Assembly (NCBI RefSeq): GCF_963855985.1
Contig: NC_087118.1
Span: 1,426,001 to 1,490,000, forward strand
Direction: 5' to 3'
DNA from: Ostrinia nubilalis
Taxonomy: Eukaryota; Arthropoda; Insecta; Lepidoptera; Crambidae
Length of the DNA: 64,000 nucleotides
Shown here: positions 9,699 to 19,574 of the stretch, piece by piece
Layout: every line of letters starts with the position of its first letter
Position numbering within the stretch: the first letter of the stretch is position 1
Notes under the pieces: generated by a model
The model's database searches: none
Seen by the model: only the letters and a program-made list of their open reading frames with translations
Told to the model about the DNA's origin: nothing
Translations under genes and position numbers: made by a program

Positions 9699-12158
9699 CC
9701 GCGTCGCGAGTGCGAAATGGCGTGGACCCTCTGCACCTGCAGAGTGGTTTGGGTCACGGTGTCCGCGTGTCCAGGTGACGTAAGCTTCTGGTAAAGTATG
9801 ATTATCAGGAGCTGAGTAGCATCACTGGGCCTGCACGGTGGTGGAGATTGCTGCATACGGTCAGTCGTTCCATTTTTATTTTGACTTTGAGGCTGATTGT
9901 TCTTTGAATAGAGAAAATGTTGTTTTAATACATTTTCTGGATGACACATAATTATGTGGTCACTTGCATGTGGTAACGTTTAGTCTCAAGTCTCTTTTGA
10001 TACTTATGTGTTCGATTGTTGATTTGATACGTTTTTTTGTGATTTTCGTGTGATTCCTGAAAATAGGTACTATGTGGTGGTAACTCATTATTTATTGGTC
10101 GTCATTTTTTGTACATTGAGATGGTTTGTAAGATTTAGATTGTAACTCAATAACATGGCTTTGACACGATACGTGGTTAGGCAATACTAAAATAATTATT
10201 ACCACTTTTTGCCTGACTTTGCTCGAGTTGCACCGGCTGTTGTAAACTCGAAAGATGTTAAAAAGATAACGAATGGTTAATTGTGTCAAGTAGGCACACC
10301 ATAAATAATCGTGCTAAAGTTAATGAAAACAGATACACTATGAAATTTAGATAAAAATGTATACTGTGTCAAAAATACATGAAGAATAAAATTGATTAAA
10401 AAAAATCCTACTTTAGAATAGACAAGTATTCTAAGTAATGGTAAAATTGAAAGTTTTGATATTTTCACTAAACTGAATCTTTTTGGATCGGCCATCAGTA
10501 ATACTTGGTACTACCACTGAAAGTTATAAACTATTAAAAGGATTACTTTTCCGTCTTCCAAATTTTTGGTTCTATTATTGTTGTGCAATTACCTGAATTG
10601 AAGGACCCAATCTAGGTAAAAGCGCTGGTGTGGTGGAGCGGAGAATGAATTTGTGTTTTATCGTCATAAAACGTGTATTAAAAATGAGATACCTAATCTC
10701 AAATAGAATACTGACTCATGTGTCCCCTGAAGAGACGCTCTAATAATGCTTAAAGGGTGAACAACCACCATTGTTGTTTTATTGCAAGTTTAAATAAAGA
10801 AATTGTTCATTCAGTTCAGTTCTATCTAGCTATACATTTGTTGTTTGCCACACTAATAATGAAAAGAAAGACGGATTTAACACTTTCGTGGACAGTAGCA
10901 TCCACAGACAGCACAGCAGGTGTTAACCCAGATCTTCTATGATCTGAAATTAATATCGATTTGCTGAAGTCACAGTGCACGTATAAATTCAGTATGCCGT
11001 TTGATTTTTCATACTATTACAAGGATATGGATGTTGTAGTGTCAACGCAAAAATAATACGCTAATAGTACTGTCATATAGCGAATAATCTTCGTGATGTA
11101 TTTTAACACCTTATGCAAAAAAATATATGGGCAGCGTATGAAATATTTTGGTGTCACATTTCTAATTTAGACGTCATTAAACGTGTACTGTTTGCCTGTA
11201 TGTTGGCTATTATGAATTTAATGAAAATCGCAATACAGTTCCCATTAAATTTCCTTTGAGAAGTTCACTTTCTGTATTTTTACAAATCTCTAGGAAATTG
11301 TGTTAAATAAGTAAGTAAGTAACTTAAATAATAGTTATGTTGACATAATGATGTCAAACTTCTTTTGGAATCCATCGAACAAGGGATTTTTTGTAAAGAG
11401 ACCTTGTTTAAAACACTCTTCAAAAATCAATAAAAAAAGGGATCGTTTAAAAAAAATCTAAAGTGAAGTACTTGAGCTTTGGGGTCTCATGTGGAGAAAT
11501 TCAATCGTTAAGTACCTACCTACCTACTTAACCATAAACATTTTCGTTATTTTTTTGCTAGCTACGATTTTACACTTGTTTCTGACTGCAACTTTTTAAC
11601 AAATTACTCGCAATAAAGTTGACATAATCAAATTACTGAATGTCTGGTATTATGCACCGAAAAGATGCAATTTTAGAACATTTCTAATGCTGTCAGATTG
11701 TTTCTAATTATGCCATATTTTCAAGTCTGTTGTAGTGTTCCAATCCAAACATTGAATAAATAAACAATGATCATGGTATAAGAATTTCAATTCGTATTTA
11801 GGTAAAAATAAACAGAGATTTGAGAAAACCAAGAACGCATTTCAAACTTAATATTGGTGATTTTGTTTAGAAAATAATCATGCTTACTGGATTATGTTAG
11901 ACCCAAACTATCGTAACTATTTAGGGTCGTTGAATTCTAGTTGTTATAACGAATTTGCATAGAAGCAATGTAAAAATAAAAATGCATGAGTATTCTTGAT
12001 GATTGATATTGAGTTTAAAATCGTTGGTATTTTAAAATAAGTAAGTAGTTTGTATTTAGGACTACTAGGATTGCTAATATTAGATTTGACATTTCCTTTT
12101 CTTTATTCTGATCTAGAATTATAAAAAAATAATTGATTCTGTTGTAGACATGCCAATA
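9699..12158 (+). other. Internal region of element A, first part, no coding
   Basis: AT-rich DNA with stops in every frame; the short ORFs here (for example 9539-9949 minus, 10092-10289 minus, 10757-10942 plus) have no protein motifs. Nothing resembling gag or pol is seen. Confidence 0.6.
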
Positions 12159-14311
12159 CAGGGTGTTGATTTCAATACTCGCCATATTTATTTAGGTGAT
12201 CTATTATGACTTACATAAACGCATTATCCACCAAAAAATAAATTACAAACGAAAGTGGAATTTTTAGCGAATATTTTCCGTGCAACATCAACTGTACTAT
12301 GGCTCGCAATAATGCAATACGTTTACATTGTGGCACGGGCACTTATCGAGCTACGCGGATCGCTCGCTTATCATGTTGGATAGTCTACTGAAGGATACGT
12401 AAAGAAGGTAGTGTAAATAGGTATTTTTCTTTGACTAACTAAAGTTAAAGTTCGTTTTAAATTAGTTTGCTGTTTCCTATGTGTGTGTGTGAGTGTATTG
12501 GAGCGCTTTCCGCCACTACCTACCGCGACGGCGGGAGTATTTTCTACACAAAACTACCAGATTATTCACTTCCTACATTAAAAAGGAATGTCCTTTAAGT
12601 TTAGAACTAGGTACTTACCGTTGCGACTTCAGATGCGTTTCCACGTGCCCTCCCGTAACAGTAAACCATGTTTACGTATCTACTCACGAGCACTGTACGT
12701 ATGGTTAGATTGGTTAGGCATATTCCTTACACTCACTCACTATTACCACACTCACTATCACACGTTCACACACTAACTACTCAAAACCGCACGAGAAAAC
12801 AATCAAAAATCGCAAATTTGCAATTAGAAAAGCACATTCGATGACCGAAGATCTTTGTTAACTAAAGATCCGTCCTATCATAATTAGGTAATGCTCTTAT
12901 AGCAAGCTTCCAAAATACTCAAATGCAAACGATTTGTAGTAGCTCAATCGTTATTATTAAAACGATAAGAATATCAATACATTTTGATAGTTATTTCGTG
13001 TAAGTAATGAAATTAAGTTCATTTAAAATAATCACGAACATGATGATGAATTATTTTATGTAAGTTATGAAGAATGAAAGTTTAACCTGAACCTAACTAA
13101 CAGCCTAACAGTCGTTCAGGGAATTTAAATTAAACGCCGATAGAAATTAAATCACGTTATTATTTTAAAATAAATTTTTACAGAGATAGAACACGGTAAC
13201 GGTAGTAAGAAGTTTATGTACTAGAAAACATTTATCAAGCAGAGAGGAAGAGAAAAGTTGAAGTTACAAGGCAATAAATAAAGAAATAGCGATTGAGTAC
13301 TAGGAATTCTAAATACGAGCTAGATTTCGCGGAGCGTGCGCGCAGCCTCTCGGCGTGGAAAGCAAAATCGGACTGATAAATGGAGAAAATCCATGATCCA
13401 CGATTGAGCGCCGATGACGCCCGAAACACGAAGATGAGCGAAGTATGTATTGTATCAGGTATCAGGCGAGTCCGATGTCCGTGCGGCGGTATTAATGTAT
13501 TTAAATGAAAGAAGTGCTAAAAGATAGAAATTTTGTTTAGATACTGAAATCAATCGAGTTTAAAAACAAAATCTTGTCTTATCTCCTATCGAAAGTGAAG
13601 GAACAAGAGTTTGCCAGTGTGTTATTTCTAGGTGTTCAGTTTGCGGTATTAAGTTAAGTTTTATTTTAATAATTACTATCGTAAAGACGTAAAAGTTATT
13701 AAGGTAGAGAGCTAGAAATGTAAGGAATAACGAACCTGTATGAAAGAGCATTATTGTCATCTGTTTACAGTACTTTTGAATGATAAGTAGGTACAAACTT
13801 ATCACACACATAAAAGCATGGTTTAATTAAAAAAATGTAGATTCTGTAAAAAAAATTATTTTGCGGAAGGAAGCAAATTCGTGTAAAAGGTTTTTTTTTT
13901 ATTAAAAAGTACTTAATTAATTAGTTTTTAGAACAAAAAATAAACTCGTAACGTGATAAGATGTAAGTAACTAATTTACTCATTACATTTTTAGGGTAGA
14001 TTTGGATTAAGCTCCGTCCAGTAGTCGTTGAACTCACAGCTGATTGTGGCTGATAGTTGACTGACTCATGGGCGAGCGCGGGTAGTGGGGCGCGGGACGG
14101 GGGGCGCAGCGTTTGCCCGGGTCACCGGGTGAGCGCCACGCGCCGTTTGCGTTGGGGGACTATTCTGCACTGTAGTGGTCGATTATGGAAATCGTAGATA
14201 TTTAAAAAATAATTTAAAAAAAATTGAAGTCAGTTTTTTTGCTGATTCGTGATCAGAATAAGCTACTTAATCAACTCCCTAAATATGGCGGATATTGAAA
14301 TCAACACCCTG
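12159..14311. mobile_element. Mariner-like element with 35-bp TIRs, no transposase seen
   Basis: Starts cagggtgttgatttcaatac and ends with the reverse complement of almost the same sequence (caggg...gccatattta, about 35 bp, few mismatches). TA dinucleotides flank both ends (12157-12158, 14312-14313), as for Tc1/mariner insertions. The 2.15 kb interior has no transposase frame and includes a GC-rich patch at 14065-14160. It lies inside the non-coding interior of element A. Confidence 0.75.
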
Positions 14312-14439
14312 TATAGTATGGGATAGTTCAACAATATTCTTGATTCAATTAAATTTTTATCAGTTGTCGCTCTCAGAAAACTGATGGGCTTTTCTGAGCA
14401 GTACCTATGTAAAGTTTGTGTGCAAGTACTAAACTTTCT

Positions 14440-14600
14440 GATTTCTTTCTGTTTTTAATTTTGATTTGATTTGATTTTAATTAAATTTTGATTTTGCTTA
14501 AATTTTACATTTTGATTTTGATTAAATTTTAAATTTTGATTTTATCTAAATTTTGAATTTGAATTTTGATAATGATTTTTTTTAAATTAGAGTATGTTTT
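14440..14600. repeat. Degenerate GATTTT/AATTTT simple-sequence tract
   Basis: Repeats of ttgatttt and attaaattttgatttt. Similar to the tails of the Daphne-like LINEs in this window (9240-9260, 30040-30060), so it may be a leftover LINE tail, but no LINE body is attached. Confidence 0.6.
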
Positions 14601-15149
14601 ATTTTGATTTTATGGACGGGTCGTGTCTGAATTATTTTTAATGAAAACATTCCACACGGTTAGTGACGCCTTATACAACCTATGTAAGTAATGTGTTATC
14701 TTTATGTACGAGTACAAACTTACATTATGCAATAAGATTATTTAATTTGTTTTGATTTGAGACAGTGACCGATGTGATTTTAAAATCATTAGTCAGTTGT
14801 TTATAGAATTTATAAATATGCTTAAGATTGCTATCGAGTGATGCTGAAATGTTACGTCCCCACAGAACGAGAAATAGTCAGGTTTAGCCGTTGTCGGCGC
14901 TAATAAGATTGAAAGAGAGCTACCTAATGAGTTTGAAAACGAATTGTGGCAATAATGATGATATTGTTGTAGTATCTTTTGTAGAAAATTATGGCTGGTT
15001 AACATGACTAAGAGAACTCAGGGCCTTGTCTTGTTGTCGATCGTAGGTCGTATTCCTAACCCAGTTTAGCTGGTCGGAGACTGCGCGGCGATGATGAGTA
15101 ATGAGGTCATGGGTTTGGCAGTTGATTGAATTTGTTTCGATAGCTGCTG

Positions 15150-15360
15150 ATCGGTCGTGAGTACCGATGATGAGGCCATGGGAGTGCCTTTGTGATCGGC
15201 CATGAGAGTGCCGTTGTGATCGATCAACAATACCGATGGTGAGGCCATAGGAGTGCCTTTGTGATCGGCCATGAGAGTGCCGTTGTGATCGGTCATCAAT
15301 ACCGATTGTGAGGCCATGAGAGTGCCTTTGTGTTCGGTCGTGAGTACCGATGGTGATTGG
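15150..15360. repeat. 69-bp tandem repeat near the 3' end of element A
   Basis: Units containing gagtgcctttgtgatcggcc recur with a 69-bp spacing (15182, 15251, about 15320). Because 69 is a multiple of three, a minus-strand frame (15066-15317) shows a 23-residue repeat, MADHKGTPMASPSV and variants. The position just upstream of the 3' LTR is comparable with the 41-bp array in element B. Confidence 0.75.
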
Positions 15361-15760
15361 CCGTGAGTGCCATTGTGACTGGCCGTGAGTGCTGGTGGTT
15401 TCGGATGGTGATTCCGATGGTCGGATGCGTTCCGATAGTGCGTGACAGTGTGTCGCGGGTATTAGTTACGTTAACCTTGGCCTTAGTTTTGGTTGAAATA
15501 ACTTTAAGATTCTAGTTGAAACTAGATTTGTTCTTGACTGAGTTGAAAACTTTGTAGTTTTGATTTGAATCTGTGGAGACCTGACATTTTACTGTACCTT
15601 CCTACTCATAGTGGTATTGTAGGATAGCCGAACGGTACTTTAAGTTACATGAGTGAGGTTGTCATATTACATGACGACTTAAATGCTGATCCACACGAGG
15701 ACGTGTGAGAGTCAGGATCGCCGTGTCGGCGCGCGGGGCACAATAAATTAAATAACTTAA

Positions 15761-16336
15761 TGTTATAGTTCTCACAACACTTTGAATGTGTTAGCTAATT
15801 TATTGCTATGGAATTTTAAGCAACGCTAAAGCTCTTATGGTCAGAGTTAAGTGCGCCCCTGGGAACGAAGGTGACATAAATCTCCATGTTGCCTGACGTA
15901 GTTGTGAACCCGTTCAAGTGTAGTATTGATGGATTAATAGCTTTACAAAAACTTCAGGTACAGAGTCCTGTAACGTAGAGATTTTGGGTCTCAGTGTTAG
16001 ATTCATTCGACATTCGGGTTTTGGACGTGGTGGTGACTGGGCGTGGTTCACAAATTCGTCAATCGCTCCCAATTTATTAAGTCTAGGTGTCTCTAGCTTT
16101 GTTAAATTAATTCAGTAACTTTGATCTTTCTGTTAAATTTAACTGTGGACAATATTGATTAAATTACGAACCAGTCTTTACATTCTAGTCTATAGTAAAG
16201 TTAGTCGTTTATAATCAGTGATTATAATCAGTGTTAGTATCCACTCGCACGTGTTCCCTATACGCCCACATAGGTAGATAGTATGAATTCAATGAGAAAC
16301 CCTTCTGGTGCCGTCCGAGAGTCCGACGCTCCGACA
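15761..16336 (+). repeat. 3' LTR of element A
   Basis: Complete 576-bp LTR from tgttatagttctc to ctccgaca. It serves as the uninterrupted reference for the split 5' LTR. The sequence to its right is the 3' side of a CR1-like ORF1 on the minus strand. Confidence 0.88.
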
Positions 16337-16391
16337 TATACTTAATTTCTAATATCCAATAAAAATACAGAAACTCACAAAATAGTTCTAG

Positions 16392-17295
16392 TCACTTATC
16401 AGATTGAGAGAGCAATTGGTCCAGTTCAGCTTGAGAGTCAATGCGGACGGAAGTACTTCCCTCTCTTTTACGAAGAAACACCCTACCATGGTGCAGTCCA
16501 GCAAAATGCGTAGTCATGTTTCTTACCAAACTCTCTAGCGAGGAAGTACAACTTTCTTGCTGTCTGTGTCAAACATTCCACAACAAAAATAGGCTTTGGT
16601 TGGCCAGCGATCTTGATATGACCAGTATTTAACTTGTTGTTTTTGTTGATTTTGTTAAAAGTTTTAGCTGATGTGAGGATTTTTTCTTTCAGAACAACAG
16701 AGGAAAGATTAAGAATGATTGGCCTATTGTCTCTGTTTTTCGTTTGAAGCCTGAACACATCTCTAATATGACTTCTTTCAATATTGACATTAACAGCCTC
16801 GCCAACTGTTTGCACTAGGCTTATGAGATCCTCTTTAGATTCCTTGTTCTGAGTAGGAATGTTCCGGATTTCAATGCTAGCCTGCTTTTGTATCCTTTCA
16901 AAGTTTTCTATTTTATTTTCTAAAATTTGTATGTAGGCTAACTGGCTCTTTCTTTCAGTTTCCATATTTGCGAACCTGTTCTTCATGTCTTCATATTGAG
17001 CAGACATAAATTCCATGGACTTCATGATGTCTGCATTTTGTTTATGTATGTCGTTGATACTTGCTTGAAGGGTGGTTTGTTGTTTGCTGAAGGCATCCAT
17101 GGATTTCTTAAGATCCGCCACAGTGTGAGCCAGCTCCTCATCATGATAACGCTTACGTGGTAGTTGTCTAGAAGAGGCCTGTTTGGAGTCTTCGTTTTCT
17201 GTGTCGATTGGTGCCAAGTTAGTGCCTAAGTCGGAGTCAGCGCCGCCGCCGTGACGTGTTGTCGATGTAGTAGGTGGAGTTCTTTTGAGAGGCAT
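16392..17295 (-). pseudogene. CR1-like LINE ORF1 (coiled coil plus RRM-like), frameshifted near C-terminus
   Basis: From the ATG at 17295 the frame gives MPLKRTPPTTSTTRHGG, a long coiled coil (residues about 55-140, KSMDAFSKQQTTLQ... ENKIENFERIQ), then an RRM/Transposase_22-like block (IEIRNIPTQNKESKEDL ... RPIILNLSS) and LAREFGKKHDYAFCW. A one- or two-base shift near 16487 moves the end into another frame, which continues GRVFLRKREG...SVRID and stops at 16392. This order is typical of ORF1 in CR1/Zenon-type LINEs: a single-stranded RNA-binding chaperone. The leader runs to about 17570. ORF2 is absent, replaced by the LTR of element A at 16336. Confidence 0.75.
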
Positions 17296-17572
17296 TTCGT
17301 ATGGACAAAGTACCAGGCGAGCAGAAGTTTATAAGAAGTTAACTGAATCGTAGTACCGCAGACACTAGCCGTAGCAAATGGGCGGAGTCAACAGTATACC
17401 GTTGCTCCAGTAGCACCGTAGCAGATTTCCGTAGTCCACTTTGGGACGGGCACTTGGAGTATGTGCACAAACACTGCTGTTGCTTTATGAGATCCTGGTA
17501 GCAGGTACTATTTTAACTTAGATTATTTTATTTTATTTATTAAAAATTACGACAGCAAAATACACGACCACA
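17296..17572 (-). other. Leader of the CR1-like LINE fragment
   Basis: The minus strand upstream of the ORF1 ATG, containing repeats of the type ctgctacgg/gctacggtgctac; no ORF. The left limit of the next LINE fragment is close to 17573. Confidence 0.45.
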
Positions 17573-17573
17573 C

Positions 17574-18065
17574 TCAATCGAATCCGAGGGGGAAGAGGAG
17601 AATTGAATTTTGTTTTAATATGTTAATGTTAAAATCATCTACTATAATAACATTACCTTTGAACTTGTTCTTTTTAAACATTTCGAATAGTAGAGACTCT
17701 AGTGTTTTTATTAAGAGAGTCGGATCTGAAGACGGAGTTCTATAAATACATATTATGGCCGATTTTATAGAAGGAATGTCTAAACCACATATTTCAAATA
17801 GGTTCTGAGATGCATGATTTTTAAGGAATGTTAATTCTTTAAATATCAAGCCCTTTTTTACGAAGATACAAGATCCACCCCTACTTTTATTTCTGCAAAA
17901 GCTACTTGCTATCTCATAATTATTGAACTTTATAATTATAATCCTCATGGCCAGATTTTAAGAAAGTTTCCGTGAAACAGAGTACATCTGGTTCTTCGGA
18001 ACCTTCTTTTAGTTCTTCTAATGTCATTTCTATAATTTCTTGTTTAGATAAGACACTGGCAATAT
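17574..18065 (-). pseudogene. D2 ORF2 fragment: AP-endonuclease N-terminus
   Basis: Starts with LEELKEGSEEPDVLCFTETF (endonuclease Glu motif, near 18000), then shifts frame near 17940 into NNYEIASSFCRNKSRGGSCIF and continues to VDDFNINIL near 17630, the GDFN-type catalytic block. The rest of the endonuclease and all of the RT are missing. The fragment stops exactly where the CR1-like leader begins. Confidence 0.7.
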
Positions 18066-19007
18066 TTTATTTTGATGAAGAATTTTAAAATAAGTCAGTA
18101 ATTTAATGTAAAAAACAGACATTACTTTAGAAAAATAATAAGGAATAGTGCCTCTTTTCTCTATAGTTGTGGTATTAATATGATTTTTTATAGAGTCCTC
18201 ACCCGCAGGGCCTGTAATTTGAGTGTGTTCACGTGCGGAGTAGTAGGGAATTGTGCCTCTAGGGTACTTAAGAGCTATTTTTTCGTTAGTTTTGTTTGGT
18301 TTATTACGACATATCAGTTTTCTTATTTGTCCTAGACTGATGTACATATCATTATAGTCAATAGAGTCAATAACATAATTAATAGATTCACAAATGTCAA
18401 ATGTTTTTCCAGATTGATTACAAACTACGAAGTGACAATTTTTATAATTATTACATAACATTCTAATTTTGTTATTCAGATGCGCAATATTTAAGTTATG
18501 GTTTTTTAAGACTCTTAATATTATAATACTTATATCACTATACTTTACTATAATGTCTCTGAGTATCGATACTGTCATTTCCGGGTTGTAATCATTTTCT
18601 CCCACGCTTAATACTAGTTTGTCGCCAGGTTTGAGATGTGTACCCCTATCTTCTCGCAATAATACATCTTTGCTCAATGCATATGGTTTTGTTTCAGCGA
18701 CTATTTGGTAATTATATAATACGCAATTCTTTGTGTACTCAGAGTTTTGTCTTGCTTGTATCAGGGTAGAAGCCAAACCAACACATTGTTGGGATCCGTA
18801 AATGAGTATGGTTCGTTTAGATGACTGTGTTATCTGGATGCCTGGCCATATCTTTTTGGGTGTCTTTGGTGGCTCTATGTTGCTTGATATAGAATCTGTG
18901 TGCTTCAAAGATATCTGATTCTCGCTTAATTGTCGTTTAAGATTGTTAACTTGAAATTCTAGGCTTTTAATCTGCTCCTTAGCGGTTTTTAGGTCAGATA
19001 ATAACAC
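18030..19007 (-). pseudogene. D2 ORF1: coiled coil plus SGNH-like domain, N-terminus missing
   Basis: 325 codons open. A coiled coil comes first (LKTAKEQIKSLEFQVNNLKR), then IWPGIQITQSSKRTILIYGS, a block matching the nucleophile region of SGNH/esterase-like ORF1 domains, then LSVGENDYNPEMTVSILRDI. The canonical GDS serine is not obvious (ILIYGSQQC), so activity is doubtful. No proper ATG is seen, and the zinc-finger region usual upstream is lost; a stop lies about 110 bases upstream. The 3' part overlaps the start of ORF2 in another frame. Confidence 0.6.
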
Positions 19008-19120
19008 AGTTATTTTGCTTTGAAGACTGGTAGTATCGGTCCTGTTTGAGTTTGCAGAACACGTCTAGTAGGAGTAAACATCGAGGATTGTTCAGAAGAT
19101 CTCGCAATATATGACGGCGG

Positions 19121-19265
19121 CGTCATCGCACGCCGAACTTGTTACAAACTCGTAAACAACAGCTGCGCCGTACAACGTCAGAGCGAGCGCCTTTCACTTT
19201 TCCCCCACCTCCACTACGGTTGTTTTGCAACGGGTATAAATCGAGCGCGCAGCGACGGAGCAGGC
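19121..19265 (+). repeat. 5' LTR of element B, left part, with TATA-like box
   Basis: Matches the 3' LTR from 24323. A TATA-like element gcaacgggtataaatcg lies at about 19229-19245, probably the LTR promoter. The first base is C here and T in the 3' LTR, so the normal TG start has mutated. The LTR resumes at 22682. Confidence 0.82.
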
Positions 19266-19574
19266 CACCACCCAGCCCCTAAGGCTACGCCAAAGGCACC
19301 TACCCATCAGGCGCCTAACCCAAGTCCCCCTGCCCCTAAGGCACCGGCCCACAAAGTCCCGACCCCTCAGGCCAAGCCCCAGCCGTCACATTCACCTGCG
19401 ACTGATATTAAACTGGTCAGAGACTTCTTTGGCCAAATTAATGTCGGCGAGATGTTTGTGATCGCCGCAAAACTGCGCGCGACTAATGGCGAAGGCAACA
19501 TCATGGATAGGTTATCTATCCTCGCCGAACACGTAGACTTTTGCTACGCTATCTCCTCCTTCCACGCTCCGTAA
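19266..19574 (+). pseudogene. J1 ORF1 (gag-like) C-terminal end
   Basis: Open frame starting at the insertion edge: Pro/Ala/Lys repeats of the type APKAPAHKVPTPQAKPQPS, then a compact C-terminal domain (IKLVRDFFGQINVGEMFVIA ... LAEHVDFCYAIS). It ends with TAA at 19572-19574, sharing its last A with the ATG of ORF2. The 5' part is lost by truncation. Probably the RNA-binding structural protein of the LINE. Confidence 0.7.

Larger units (their letters stand above)
3075..16336 (+). mobile_element. LTR retrotransposon A: non-coding, LARD-like, with nested insertions
   Basis: Two matching LTRs of about 580 bp bound this element: 3075-3234 plus 9262-9684 (the 5' LTR, split by a LINE) and 15761-16336 (3' LTR). 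Both begin tgttatagttctcac and end ctccgaca. The first is followed by a primer-binding-type sequence tcagaagtgggatt. The internal region of about 6 kb (9685-15760) contains no gag, protease, RT, integrase or env that I can recognise, so mobilisation would need another element's proteins (a LARD-type element). LTR-LTR identity is high apart from an indel in a small hairpin. No clear target duplication is seen. Confidence 0.82.
17573..19120 (-). mobile_element. Daphne-like LINE fragment D2 (ORF1 and start of endonuclease)
   Basis: Minus-strand fragment with ORF1 (19007-18030) followed by the first part of the endonuclease (about 18065-17574). It is cut at 17573 before the endonuclease ends and at 19120 by the 5' LTR of element B. 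Same general plan as D1 but clearly diverged. Confidence 0.7.

Noticed and set aside
15066..15317. 83-codon minus-strand ORF with 23-residue repeats
   Set aside because: The repeats follow from the 69-bp DNA period; no start context, neighbours or known domain support a gene.
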